Source: an uncultured Pelagibacteraceae bacterium (lineage in GTDB: Bacteria > Pseudomonadota > Alphaproteobacteria > Pelagibacterales > Pelagibacteraceae). Taken from it: a stretch of DNA of 64,000 nt. The DNA is taken from the NCBI GenBank assembly GCA_902522525.1, contig CABYVU010000002.1, positions 1 through 64,000 of the forward strand, written 5' to 3'. Positions 18,607-27,916 of the stretch are shown here, in pieces. The translations under genes were made by a program, and so were the position numbers. The notes under the pieces are model-generated. The model was not told the origin of the DNA. It did not search any database and worked only from the letters and a program-made list of their open reading frames with translations. How positions within the stretch are numbered: the stretch's first letter is position 1; each line of letters begins with the position of its first letter.

Positions 18607-19239
18607 ATGAAAAAAATAATAATAAATTTTTTTATTTTTTCTTACTTATTCTTTAATTTTATATCAAATTCTTACTCTGAAGTTTCTAATAAAAAAGACA
18701 TTACAACACTTTTAAGAAACCAACAACTTACTGTATTTGATATTGGTATTTTTAGAATGAAAAATGACTTAGAAAATACCAAAAGCACTGTCAATAAACA
18801 TTTTCCATCTGACAAAGTAAATGTTGATCATATCTATACTGAGGTTTTAACTTCATTCTGGAGAGATACAATTGATTTGATTGTATCAATCCCAATGAAC
18901 AAAAACTTAAAAAAAGAAAATTATATGTCTGACATGTATAGATGTAAAAATATTTTCTTTTCTGTAAGAGATCATTTGTTAAGAAAACAAAATGAGAGTA
19001 ATTATAATTTTAATAGAGCCTCAAGTTATATAATTACTACTTTTTCTACCCCCACAAGTTGGCCTTCATGGAAATATGATCAAAAACAAGTAAAAGACCT
19101 TATATCAATGATACAACTAGAAGTTACTTTAAGACCAACAAAGAGCTTAGCACTAAGTGAAAATGTGAGCCCAATTCGTTGTAGAGGAGATTTAGCTGCA
19201 GATAATGATACTTTAATCATCTCCAAAAAATACAACTAA
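18607..19239 (+). CDS. Secreted protein of unknown function between phoR and pstS
   Basis: A 210-residue protein with a clear signal peptide (hydrophobic residues 4-20, likely cleavage after SNSYS). The mature part has a region TVFDIGIFRMKNDLEN and three cysteines near residues 116-196 (MYRCKNIFF; IRCRGDL). No domain was recognised. Its position between the phoR stop and the pstS Pho box suggests a periplasmic role linked to phosphate sensing or uptake (inference). It could be co-transcribed with phoR (74-bp gap). Confidence 0.7.
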   Translation: MKKIIINFFIFSYLFFNFISNSYSEVSNKKDITTLLRNQQLTVFDIGIFRMKNDLENTKSTVNKHFPSDKVNVDHIYTEVLTSFWRDTIDLIVSIPMNKNLKKENYMSDMYRCKNIFFSVRDHLLRKQNESNYNFNRASSYIITTFSTPTSWPSWKYDQKQVKDLISMIQLEVTLRPTKSLALSENVSPIRCRGDLAADNDTLIISKKYN

Positions 19240-19249
19240 AAAGTTACCT

Positions 19250-19278
19250 ATTTAACAAAACTGTAACAAATTTGTAAT
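19250..19278 (+). promoter_or_regulatory. Pho box (three 11-bp-spaced units) upstream of pstS
   Basis: Units ATTTAAC (19250), CTGTAAC (19261) and TTGTAAT (19272) start exactly 11 bp apart with 4-nt AT spacers, the architecture of PhoB direct repeats. The second and third match NTGTAAY fully. They lie 69 bp before the pstS start. The last unit would occupy the -35 position, with a -10-like TAAAAT about 15 bp downstream. Confidence 0.75.
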
Positions 19279-19347
19279 ACTAGAGTCCTCAATAAAATTT
19301 ATTTAGCGAGTCGTTAATTAAATTTAATTCACGAAAGGATATTAAAA

Positions 19348-20382
19348 ATGAAAAAACTAACTATAGTCCTTGCTTCAATAGTTGCCATTTCTGTTGCCAC
19401 TATTGCTCAAGCAAGAGATCAAATCAAAATAGTTGGATCATCTACTGTATTCCCTTACGCAACAATAGTTGCTGAAAGATTCGGGCAAACTGGATTTAAA
19501 ACACCAGTAATCGAGTCAACTGGTACAGGTGGTGGTGCAAAATTATTTTGTGCAGGTGTAGGAGAAGCTCACCCTGATATAACAAATGCATCAAGAGCAA
19601 TGAAAGATAAAGAAAAAGCTCTTTGCAAAAAAAATGGTGTTAATGAAATTGTTGAAGTTATTATCGGTAACGATGGTATTACTTTAGCATACAGTGTTGA
19701 CGCTGAACCAGTAAACTTCACTAAAGAACAACTTTGGAAAGCTTTAGCAAAACACTCAGTTGTTGATGGTAAATTAGTAGACAACATATACAAAACATGG
19801 GATCAAATAGATCCAAGTTTACCAAAACAAAAGATTTCAGTTATGATTCCCCCAGGAACATCCGGAACAAGAGATGCTTGGAATTCGTTAGTAATGAAAA
19901 AAGGTATGCCTAAAGAGGCTAAAGCATTATACAAAGCAGGTTTCGAAGCTGGAAATAAAAAATATAAAAAACCACAAAAACTTTACAGAGAAGATGGTGC
20001 TGCTATTGAAGTTGGAGAGAATGATAGTTTAATTATTCAAAAATTATCGGAAGACAAAGAAATGTTTGGTTTCTTTGGATTTAGTTACTTCTTAGCCGCA
20101 AGAGATAAATTGCAAGCTGCAAGTATAGAAGGTGGTCAACCATCACTAGAATCTATCCAAGACTATAGTTATGCTGTTGCTAGACCATTATTCTTTTATG
20201 TAAAAAAAGCTCATGTTGGTGTAATTCCAGGATTACATGAATTTGTAAAAGAATTCACTACAACTAAAGCTATTGGTAAAAGAGGTTACTTAGCGGAAAT
20301 AGGACTTGTTCCACTTGATGCTGAAACTTACAGAACAGTTAGAGATAATTCGAAAGCTCTTACTGCAATGTCAATGGAGTAA
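19348..20382 (+). CDS. pstS: Phosphate-binding protein PstS
   Basis: A 344-residue periplasmic phosphate receptor with a signal peptide (residues 1-22, AQA cleavage). Phosphate-contact motifs are visible: VGSSTVFPYA at residues 29-38, STGTGGGAKLFCAG near residue 58, and PPGTSGTRDAW near residue 168. The start has a good ribosome-binding site, GAAAGGA. It is preceded by a Pho box and followed by a strong hairpin before pstC, so it is probably produced in excess over the permease. Confidence 0.95.
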   Translation: MKKLTIVLASIVAISVATIAQARDQIKIVGSSTVFPYATIVAERFGQTGFKTPVIESTGTGGGAKLFCAGVGEAHPDITNASRAMKDKEKALCKKNGVNEIVEVIIGNDGITLAYSVDAEPVNFTKEQLWKALAKHSVVDGKLVDNIYKTWDQIDPSLPKQKISVMIPPGTSGTRDAWNSLVMKKGMPKEAKALYKAGFEAGNKKYKKPQKLYREDGAAIEVGENDSLIIQKLSEDKEMFGFFGFSYFLAARDKLQAASIEGGQPSLESIQDYSYAVARPLFFYVKKAHVGVIPGLHEFVKEFTTTKAIGKRGYLAEIGLVPLDAETYRTVRDNSKALTAMSME

Positions 20383-20404
20383 TACAATATTTGTTAACAA
20401 ACTC

Positions 20405-20437
20405 AAAAGGGGCCCTATTAATTGGGCCCTTTTTTTT
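20405..20437 (+). terminator. Intercistronic terminator/attenuator pstS-pstC
   Basis: GGGGCCC (about 20409-20415) and GGGCCC (20424-20429) form a GC-rich stem flanked by A and T runs (AAAA on the left, eight T residues on the right) around an 8-nt loop. It lies 22 bp after the pstS stop and 25 bp before pstC, so it would reduce read-through into the permease genes. Confidence 0.85.
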
Positions 20438-20461
20438 GTATAAATCTAAAGGAGTCAATAA

Positions 20462-21844
20462 TTGAATTCAGTAATATTTTTAACAATCGTTCTTTTAGCT
20501 TTATCCAGTTACTTCTTTGGAAGAAAAAAAGCTATTTTAATTCAATCTAACAAACGGTTAACAGCTCTTCCAAAATTTTATGGGTACTATCTTGCTATAT
20601 GGTGTGGCGCACCCGCTTTTCTTTTGTATGCTTTATGGTCGATATTTGAACCTAGCATAGTAAGATTTTTTATACTTAGTGATTATTCTTCGCAAGGACT
20701 TCTAGAAGGAGAGTTGAATTTATTTTATGAAAAAGTAAAATCACTTTCTCGAAACCAGTATTCAGGAGAACTTACTGCAGAGTTACAAAGATCAGCAGAA
20801 AAATATTTAAACTTTAGAGACATAGCAAAGTGGTCTAAGGTCGTTATAGTTTTATCATTATTAATTGCATCAACAGGTTATGCGTATACAAAGATTTCAA
20901 ACAACACTAAAACAAGAGAACCAGTTGAAATATTTCTTAAAGGAATATTTTTTTTATCATCACTGGCAGCGATATTAACAACCATTGGTATTATTTTTTC
21001 CCTTTTGTTTCAAACAATAGAATTTTTTCAAGTTATCCCACTATTTGATTTTGTATTTGGAATGCACTGGTATCCTGCAAAAGCTTTTGTTCGAGATGCA
21101 AGTGAAGCACTTGATCCATCAATGTATAGTGATACTTTTGGTGCGGTTCCGATATTTGCAGGCACCTTTTTTATAGCTTTGATTGCAATGTGTGTTGCAA
21201 TACCAATTGGTTTGTTAAGTGGTATTTATATGGCGGAATATGCGAGCAAACGTTTAAGACAATATGCGAAACCTGTCATTGAAATTTTAGCAGGAATTCC
21301 AACTGTTGTTTATGGTTTTTTTGCTGCTTTAACAGTTGGACCTTTTTTAAAAGACCTTGGATTATCATTAGGATTAGAGGTGTCAGCAGAAAGCGCACTG
21401 GCAGCCGGTGGTGTTATGGGAATTATGATTATTCCATTTATATCAAGCTTAAGTGACGACGTAATTACAAGTGTTCCTCAAAATCTTAGAGATGGTAGCT
21501 ATGCCATGGGAGCAACAAAATCTGAAACAATAAAAAGAGTAATCTTTCCAGCTGCTTTACCTGGAATTGTTGGATCTATTTTATTAGGTGTTTCTAGAGC
21601 TATTGGTGAAACAATGATTGTTGTAATGGCATCAGGGTTGGCAGCAAACCTAACTCTTAATCCATTAGAGTCCACTTCAACAATAACTGCTCAAATTGTT
21701 GTTATCTTAATTGGTGATCAACAATTTGGGGATCCGAAAACCCAAGCAGCTTTTGCATTGGGATTAAGTTTATTTATAGTTACTTTAGTTTTAAATATTG
21801 TTGCCTTATCTGTTGTGAAAAAATATAGAGAGAAATATGAATAA
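20462..21844 (+). CDS. pstC: Phosphate ABC transporter permease PstC
   Basis: A 460-residue permease. The first 220 residues add two or more membrane spans and a soluble loop, as in long alphaproteobacterial PstC. The permease core follows with GIYMAEYA near residue 254 and an EAA loop near residues 344-370 (GSYAMGATKSETIKRVIFPAALPGI). The start is a TTG at 20462, chosen because AAAGGAG lies 7 bp upstream and there is no in-frame ATG nearby. It overlaps pstA by 8 bp. Confidence 0.92.
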   Translation: MNSVIFLTIVLLALSSYFFGRKKAILIQSNKRLTALPKFYGYYLAIWCGAPAFLLYALWSIFEPSIVRFFILSDYSSQGLLEGELNLFYEKVKSLSRNQYSGELTAELQRSAEKYLNFRDIAKWSKVVIVLSLLIASTGYAYTKISNNTKTREPVEIFLKGIFFLSSLAAILTTIGIIFSLLFQTIEFFQVIPLFDFVFGMHWYPAKAFVRDASEALDPSMYSDTFGAVPIFAGTFFIALIAMCVAIPIGLLSGIYMAEYASKRLRQYAKPVIEILAGIPTVVYGFFAALTVGPFLKDLGLSLGLEVSAESALAAGGVMGIMIIPFISSLSDDVITSVPQNLRDGSYAMGATKSETIKRVIFPAALPGIVGSILLGVSRAIGETMIVVMASGLAANLTLNPLESTSTITAQIVVILIGDQQFGDPKTQAAFALGLSLFIVTLVLNIVALSVVKKYREKYE

Positions 21845-23105
21845 AGAAGAACGTTTAATTAAAAGATACAAAGCTGAAAAAAGATTTCAATTTTACGGTA
21901 AAGCTGCAATATTTATGGCTTTATTATTTCTAGTGGTATTTCTAACAAAGATATTTTCTACTGGTTACACAGCATTTCAAAAAACATGGTTGGTAATACC
22001 AGTCAATTATAATGCAGATTTATTATATTTGGATCCAGATAAAAAACCAACAACCGAAGATATTAATGATGCAGACTTTTATGAGTTTGGGATAGAAACA
22101 TTTATCACTCTCGATCCAGATGCAAGTGAGGATCAAATTATGGAATTAAAAAAAATGTTTGCATTTACTTTTGAGAGAGAATTAAAATATTATCTTCTAG
22201 ACAATCCTGATAGCTTTGGAAAAACAGTTGATGTAAAATTAACAGCCTCTGACGACTTAGATCAAGTATTTAAAGGAAATTATCCAAGAGATATACCTGA
22301 AAACAGAAGAAGAGCATCTGATTATCAATTAAAAATTTTTGATAAATTAAATGAAGATGGAAGAGTTATAAGTGAATTTAATGCCAGTTTTTTTACAAAT
22401 GCTGATTCTAGAGAAGCTGAGTTAGCGGGGATAGCAAGCTCATTTATGGGTTCATTATTTTCCATACTTGTCTGTCTGTCAATTGCCTTTCCTGTTGCCT
22501 TACTAGCTGCAGTGTATCTAGAAGAATTTGCACCAAAAAATAGATTTACAGATTTTATTGAAGTAAATATCAATAATCTAGCAGCAGTTCCTTCAATTGT
22601 TTTTGGATTGTTAGGATTAGGTGTTTTATTGGCTGTATTTGGTTTACCTAGATCAACACCCTTAGTTGGAGGTATAACCCTTTCATTAATGACTCTTCCA
22701 ACAATTATAATAGCAGCCAGAGCATCATTGAAGGCTGTTCCACCCAGTATAAGAGAAGCAGCTTTAGCAATGGGAGCTAGCAAAATGCAAACGACGATGC
22801 ATCATACCGTGCCTTTGGCTTTACCTGGAACTTTATCAGGTACTATAATTGGCTTAGCTCAAGCATTAGGTGAAACAGCGCCTTTAATATTAATTGGAAT
22901 GGTTGCTTTTGTTAACACAATACCAGGAACCCCTATGGATCCAGCAGCTAGCTTGCCTGTTCAAATCTATATATGGGCAGAGAGTGCCGAAAGAGGATTT
23001 GTAGAAAAAGTGTCTGCTTGCATAATGGTATTATTATTTTTCCTAATATTTATGAATTTAGGAGCACAATTAATTAGACATAAATTTGAAAAGAAATGGA
23101 ACTAA
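21837..23105 (+). CDS. pstA: Phosphate ABC transporter permease PstA
   Basis: A 422-residue permease partner of PstC. One N-terminal span (about residues 20-40) is followed by a periplasmic domain of about 150 residues that is rich in Asp and Glu, then the core. VYLEEFAPKNRFTDFIE near residue 226 and an EAA loop (EAALAMGASKMQTTMHHTVPLALPG) near residue 305 are diagnostic. It overlaps pstC by 8 bp, and pstB follows after 3 bp. Confidence 0.93.
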   Translation: MNKEERLIKRYKAEKRFQFYGKAAIFMALLFLVVFLTKIFSTGYTAFQKTWLVIPVNYNADLLYLDPDKKPTTEDINDADFYEFGIETFITLDPDASEDQIMELKKMFAFTFERELKYYLLDNPDSFGKTVDVKLTASDDLDQVFKGNYPRDIPENRRRASDYQLKIFDKLNEDGRVISEFNASFFTNADSREAELAGIASSFMGSLFSILVCLSIAFPVALLAAVYLEEFAPKNRFTDFIEVNINNLAAVPSIVFGLLGLGVLLAVFGLPRSTPLVGGITLSLMTLPTIIIAARASLKAVPPSIREAALAMGASKMQTTMHHTVPLALPGTLSGTIIGLAQALGETAPLILIGMVAFVNTIPGTPMDPAASLPVQIYIWAESAERGFVEKVSACIMVLLFFLIFMNLGAQLIRHKFEKKWN

Positions 23106-23108
23106 AAT

Positions 23109-23864
23109 ATGAATAAAATAGAAGCAAAAAATGTTGATGTCTATTATGGAGCGAAACAAGCTTTATTTGATATCAATATGGATATCGAAGCAAATAAAGT
23201 AACTGCTCTTATTGGACCTTCTGGTTGTGGTAAATCAACATTCTTAAGATGTTTAAATAGGATGAATGATGTGATCGATATTTGTAAAGTCAGTGGTGTC
23301 GTAAAAATTAATGACTATGACATAAATCAAAAAGATACAGATGTTGTAAGGCTTAGAGAAAAAGTTGGAATGATTTTTCAAAAACCAAATCCTTTTCCAA
23401 AAACCATTTATGAGAATATTTCTTATGGACCTGAGATACATGGGATAGCTCAATCTAAAAGTGAAATGGATAATATTGTTGAAGAGAGTTTGAGAAAAGC
23501 AGCACTTTGGGAAGAGGTAAAAGACAGAATTCACGAACCAGGTACTGGTTTATCAGGTGGACAACAACAAAGACTTTGTATTGCAAGAACAATATCAATT
23601 AAGCCAGAGGTAATACTCATGGATGAGCCATGTTCAGCTCTTGATCCAATTGCGACAGCACAAATAGAGGAGCTAATTGATGAATTAAGAAAGGAACATA
23701 CTATAATAATTGTTACTCACTCAATGTCCCAAGCTGCAAGAGTCTCTCAAAATACTGGTTTTTTTCACCTTGGCAAATTGATTGAAGTAGGTTCTACTGA
23801 TAAGATATTCAAGAATCCTACTCAACAACAAACGCAGGATTACATAACAGGAAGGTTTGGATAA
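23109..23864 (+). CDS. pstB: Phosphate ABC transporter ATPase PstB
   Basis: A 251-residue ATPase. Walker [10 protein letters not shown] is at residues 36-44, followed by the PstB-typical [10 protein letters not shown]. The Q-loop is [18 protein letters not shown], the signature [13 protein letters not shown] near residue 147, Walker [16 protein letters not shown] near residue 167, and the switch His is in VTHSMSQA. It shares its final base with the phoU start codon. Confidence 0.97.
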   Translation: MNKIEAKNVDVYYGAKQALFDINMDIEANKVTALIGPSGCGKSTFLRCLNRMNDVIDICKVSGVVKINDYDINQKDTDVVRLREKVGMIFQKPNPFPKTIYENISYGPEIHGIAQSKSEMDNIVEESLRKAALWEEVKDRIHEPGTGLSGGQQQRLCIARTISIKPEVILMDEPCSALDPIATAQIEELIDELRKEHTIIIVTHSMSQAARVSQNTGFFHLGKLIEVGSTDKIFKNPTQQQTQDYITGRFG

Positions 23865-24565
23865 TGAATGAAAAACCACACACAGTAAAATCTTACGAAG
23901 ACCAATTAAAAAAATTAAACAATGATTTAGTTGAAATGGGGGCAAATTGCGAAACCGCTTTAGGTAATGCAATGACAGCAATATCAACAAATGATCATAA
24001 CCTTGCTGATGATGTTATAAATTCAGATGTAGTTATAGATAATTTTGAGTCTCAGATAGAGAATGAGGTAGTAAATTTAATTGCTTTAAGACAACCAATG
24101 GCTGTGGATCTTAGAGAAACAGTTGCAGCTCTAAAGATGTCTTCAGACTTAGAAAGAATAGGTGATCTTGCCAAAAATATTGCAAAAAGAACAAAACTTA
24201 TAAATACGCATTTGCCAAATAATTTAATTGAAGCAATGAGTAGAATCTGCATTTTGGTTCAAAAACAATTAAAAATTGTTTTAGACTCTTATCTAAGTAG
24301 ATCAAGCGATGTAGCTCAAACAGTATGGGAGAGTGATGAACAAGTTGATGATTTAACAAATAAATGTATGGAAGAAGTCATCTCATTAATTAAATCAAAT
24401 ATGGAAAATATTGAATATGGCTCACATCTTTTATTTGTTACTAAAAACCTTGAAAGGATAGGAGATCATACAACAAACATTGCTGAGCAAGTATATTATT
24501 TAGTTACAGGTGATTATTTAGAGGGTGAAAGACCCAAGGGTAGCGATTCAGAATTAACAAAGTAA
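23864..24565 (+). CDS. phoU: Phosphate signalling protein PhoU
   Basis: A 233-residue cytoplasmic protein made of two three-helix PhoU repeats with the metal-binding DLERIGDLAKNIAKR near residue 97 and LERIGDHTTNIAEQV near residue 201. It links Pst occupancy to PhoR and restrains phosphate uptake. The length is typical. It is coupled to both pstB and phoB by one-base overlaps. Confidence 0.96.
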   Translation: MNEKPHTVKSYEDQLKKLNNDLVEMGANCETALGNAMTAISTNDHNLADDVINSDVVIDNFESQIENEVVNLIALRQPMAVDLRETVAALKMSSDLERIGDLAKNIAKRTKLINTHLPNNLIEAMSRICILVQKQLKIVLDSYLSRSSDVAQTVWESDEQVDDLTNKCMEEVISLIKSNMENIEYGSHLLFVTKNLERIGDHTTNIAEQVYYLVTGDYLEGERPKGSDSELTK

Positions 24566-25248
24566 TGAGTGCACACATATTTATTGCAGAAGATGAGGCG
24601 CCAATTTCAACCTTATTAAAATATAATTTAGAAAAAGAAGGTCATAAGGTTTCTTCAAGTGAAAATGGAGAGGACTCTTTAAAATCAATAAAACAAAAAA
24701 TGCCAGACTTAATCTTATTAGATTGGATGTTGCCAGATTTATCAGGTGTTGAAATATGTAAACAGTTAAAAAGGGATAAAAAATATAATGACATTCCAAT
24801 TATTATGCTTACTGCAAAAGGAGAGGAGGAAGATAAATTAAAAGCATTTGAAACTGGAGCCGATGATTACGTCACTAAACCATTTAGCCAAAAAGAATTA
24901 AATGCAAGAATTAAATCTTTGTTAAGAAGGGCTAAACCTTTGTCATCAACTGATGTTGTGGAATTTAAAGACCTTAAAATTGATAGATTAGCAAAAAGAG
25001 TTTATAGAAATGATAAGGAAATAATTTTGGGACCCACAGAATTTAAATTATTAGATTTTTTTATTAAAAATCCAAAAAGAGTTTATTCAAGAGAACAATT
25101 ACTAAATAATGTTTGGGGTGAAAATATTTATGTAGAAAGTAGAACGGTTGATGTTCACATAAGAAGATTGAGAAAAGTTTTAAATGTAAGTGGATTAGAA
25201 AATTTAATTCGCACAGTGAGATCTGCAGGCTATTCGTTAGATAACTAA
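24565..25248 (+). CDS. phoB: Phosphate regulon response regulator PhoB
   Basis: A 227-residue OmpR/PhoB-family regulator. Receiver domain: acidic pocket EDEA at residues 9-12, phosphoacceptor D53 in LDWMLPD, and the conserved Lys in TKPFS near residue 107. The C-terminal winged helix contains GPTEFKLLDFF near residue 155 and RTVDVHIRRLRKVL near residue 193. It is the last gene of the pst operon. Its end overlaps the converging SixA-like gene by 12 bp. The Pho-box-like sites in this window are its probable targets. Confidence 0.95.
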   Translation: MSAHIFIAEDEAPISTLLKYNLEKEGHKVSSSENGEDSLKSIKQKMPDLILLDWMLPDLSGVEICKQLKRDKKYNDIPIIMLTAKGEEEDKLKAFETGADDYVTKPFSQKELNARIKSLLRRAKPLSSTDVVEFKDLKIDRLAKRVYRNDKEIILGPTEFKLLDFFIKNPKRVYSREQLLNNVWGENIYVESRTVDVHIRRLRKVLNVSGLENLIRTVRSAGYSLDN

Positions 25249-25752
25249 ATCTTTAGGCCTTACAAATTCAGAAATAATTCCTTTCTCTTCAATATTTATC
25301 CAATCATTCGTATCGAAAACTATTTTAGCAAATGCACAAGTTGGGAATTTATAATTTAATAGTTTAAAATTACTATTATCTTTATTTTTAGTTAATTTTA
25401 TAACTAAATTTTTAAGAGCAGGTTCATGATTTATTAGCAATACTTTCTTAAACCTTTTATGGATATTTTTTATATTAGCTATAATTTCATTTTCATTAAC
25501 TAAATAAAGCTTTGAGGAACTTTTAATTTTTTTTGGTTTATTTATTTTTTTCAGTATTAAATTTAGAGTTTTTTTTGTTCTTTTTGATGAAGATAAAAGC
25601 ACATAATCAAAGGAATATTTTTTTTTAACAAAAAATTCACTTATAATTTTTGCACTTTTGATGCCTCTTTTATTTAGTGGTCTTTCAAAATCACTTAAAT
25701 TTGGGTCTTCCCAACTAGATTTTGCATGTCTCATGACATATAATTCGCGCAT
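25237..25752 (-). CDS. SixA-like histidine phosphatase
   Basis: A 171-residue phosphoglycerate-mutase-superfamily enzyme with the catalytic RHG-type motif MRHAKSSW (residues 7-14) and a second histidine in NHEPALK near residue 109. SixA enzymes remove phosphate from phosphohistidine, for example in phosphotransfer proteins. The ATG at 25752 is chosen because the motif normally starts within ten residues; an upstream extension to 25809 would overlap ppk. Between phoB and ppk, a role in signalling or polyphosphate metabolism is possible but unproven. Confidence 0.8.
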   Translation of the reverse strand: MRELYVMRHAKSSWEDPNLSDFERPLNKRGIKSAKIISEFFVKKKYSFDYVLLSSSKRTKKTLNLILKKINKPKKIKSSSKLYLVNENEIIANIKNIHKRFKKVLLINHEPALKNLVIKLTKNKDNSNFKLLNYKFPTCAFAKIVFDTNDWINIEEKGIISEFVRPKDLVI

Positions 25753-25765
25753 TAATTCTAAATAT

Positions 25766-27916
25766 ATGACTGCATTAAAAAAACAAGACAAAGAAGAGCT
25801 TAAATCCAATTATATAAATAGAGAATTATCATGGTTAAAATTTAACGATAGAGTTCTGTTAGAGGCGCAAAATATTGAAAATCCTCTTTATGAGAGAGTA
25901 AAATTTTTATCTATTGCAGGTTCTAATTTAGATGAATTTTTTATGGTTCGAGTTGCTGGACTATACAGTCAAATTAAACAAGAAGTCGACTCACTAAGTT
26001 CAGATGGACTAACACCTGAAGAACAGATGGAGATGGTTATTAATGATACAAAAAATCTATTAAATAAACAAAATACCATATTTAATAATCTATCAAATCA
26101 GCTGAAGAGAAATAATATTTTATTGACTAAGCCAGAAAACCTTAACACAAAAGAAAAAAAGAAATTATTAGAAATATTTAACGAAGAAATTTATCCTCTA
26201 CTTACACCATCAGCGATTGATCCTTCTCATCCTTTTCCATTTATTATTAATCAAGGTAGAGCTTTAGTTATGAAGCTGAAGAAAAAGAAAAAAAAGAGAA
26301 TTCTTAATTCAATTATCGTAATTCCTAAAGCTTTATCAAGATTTATTGAAATAGATGGAGGAAAATCATTTAAGAAATTTTTGGTTCTAGACGATGTTAT
26401 TGGTTACTTTGCCTCTGAAATTTTTCCAGATCATTTATTAGAAAAGAAAATGATATTTAGAGTAATAAGAGATAGTGATGTAGAAATTCAAGAAGAGGCT
26501 GAGGATTTAGTCAGATCATTTGAACTAGCATTAAAGCGAAGAAGAACTGGTGATATTGTTAGATTAGAAATTTTAGAAAAAAGCGACAAAGAACTTGTAA
26601 AATTTATAACAAATAAATTAGAAATTAATCCAAATTATATTTATGAAGTAGCAGGTTTAGTTGGAATCCAGGATATAGACCAAATTTGTAAAATTAAAAA
26701 TTCTAAATTAAAATTTAAAAACTTTACACCAAGAGAAGTAGAAAGATTAAAAGAATACAATAATAATTTTTTTGAGACAATTAAGAAAAAAGACCTAATA
26801 GTTCATCATCCATTTGAGACTTTTGATGCTGTAATTGAATTTTTAAATCAAGCTGCTATGGATAAAAAAGTAATTGCTATTAAACAAACATTGTACAGAA
26901 CTACTTTAGATTCACCAATTGTTAAAGCATTAATTAGCGCTTCCGAAAATGGCAAAACAGTTACTGCTTTAATTGAAATCAAAGCTAGATTTGATGAAGA
27001 AGCAAATATACAGCTGGCAAGAAGTCTTGAAAAAGCTGGAGTTCAAATTGTTTATGGTTTTGCAAAATACAAAACACATGCTAAATCATCACTAATACAT
27101 CGACGTGAGGGTGGTAAAATTCAAACATATTTCCATTTAGGTACTGGCAATTATCATCCTGTAAATGCAAAAATATACACAGACTTATCTCTATTTAGCT
27201 CTGATAAAAAAATGGCTGCAGATGTAGAAAAATTCTACAATTACGTGACTGGATATTCTAAACCAAGAAATTTAAATAAAATTTCCATTTCACCTGTAAA
27301 TTTAAGAAAAACTTTAAATCAGAATATAGATAAGGAAATAAGTAATGCAAAAAAAGGGAAACACGCTGAGATTTGGGCTAAAATGAATTCATTAGTTGAT
27401 TCACAAATAATTGATAAATTTTATGAGGCTTCTAGTGTCGGTGTAAAAGTCTCTTTATTTGTAAGAGGTGTATGTTGTTTAAGACCTGGTATTAAAAATA
27501 AATCGGAAAATATTATTGTAAAAAGTATCATTGGAAGATTTCTTGAACACTCAAGAATATATTGTTTTGCAAATGGAAAATTAATGCCTAACAGAAATGC
27601 AAAAGTTTATATTTCATCTGCAGATTTGATGCCAAGAAATCTAGATAGAAGAGTCGAACTTCTCGTGCCAATTGAAAACCAAACTGTTCATGAACAGGTT
27701 TTAGACCAAATAATGATGGCCAATTATCTAGACACGAATCAGAGCTGGGAACTTAATCCTAATGGAAATTATCAAAAAATTAAATATAGTCGGAAAGATT
27801 CTTTTTCTGCACATGATTATTTCATGAATAATCCAAGTTTATCAGGAAGAGGAAAGGCAAAACTAAAAATTAAACCTAAAAAATTAAACTTAAGGTTGGT
27901 TAAAGATGGAACTTAA
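25766..27916 (+). CDS. ppk: Polyphosphate kinase 1
   Basis: About 716 residues; makes polyphosphate from ATP reversibly. The start at 25766 is chosen because the conserved N-terminal motif YINRELSWLKFNDRVLLEA follows at residue 15; the frame is open further upstream, but that overlaps the SixA-like gene. PPK1 motifs include YKTHAKSSLIHRR (catalytic His) followed by HLGTGNYHPVNAKIYTD, and the second His in RFLEHSRIYCFANG. Only 13 bp separate it from the divergent sixA-like start, so its promoter must lie inside that gene. It overlaps ppx by 11 bp. Confidence 0.94.
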   Translation: MTALKKQDKEELKSNYINRELSWLKFNDRVLLEAQNIENPLYERVKFLSIAGSNLDEFFMVRVAGLYSQIKQEVDSLSSDGLTPEEQMEMVINDTKNLLNKQNTIFNNLSNQLKRNNILLTKPENLNTKEKKKLLEIFNEEIYPLLTPSAIDPSHPFPFIINQGRALVMKLKKKKKKRILNSIIVIPKALSRFIEIDGGKSFKKFLVLDDVIGYFASEIFPDHLLEKKMIFRVIRDSDVEIQEEAEDLVRSFELALKRRRTGDIVRLEILEKSDKELVKFITNKLEINPNYIYEVAGLVGIQDIDQICKIKNSKLKFKNFTPREVERLKEYNNNFFETIKKKDLIVHHPFETFDAVIEFLNQAAMDKKVIAIKQTLYRTTLDSPIVKALISASENGKTVTALIEIKARFDEEANIQLARSLEKAGVQIVYGFAKYKTHAKSSLIHRREGGKIQTYFHLGTGNYHPVNAKIYTDLSLFSSDKKMAADVEKFYNYVTGYSKPRNLNKISISPVNLRKTLNQNIDKEISNAKKGKHAEIWAKMNSLVDSQIIDKFYEASSVGVKVSLFVRGVCCLRPGIKNKSENIIVKSIIGRFLEHSRIYCFANGKLMPNRNAKVYISSADLMPRNLDRRVELLVPIENQTVHEQVLDQIMMANYLDTNQSWELNPNGNYQKIKYSRKDSFSAHDYFMNNPSLSGRGKAKLKIKPKKLNLRLVKDGT

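Noticed and set aside
22325..22783. Long minus-strand open frame of 152 codons within pstA
   Set aside because: It is the shadow of pstA, whose permease motifs are clear on the plus strand; no ribosome-binding site or known domain on the minus strand.
25658..25765. Upstream extension of ppk
   Set aside because: It would overlap the divergent SixA-like gene and adds residues unlike PPK1; ATG at 25766 fits the conserved N-terminus.
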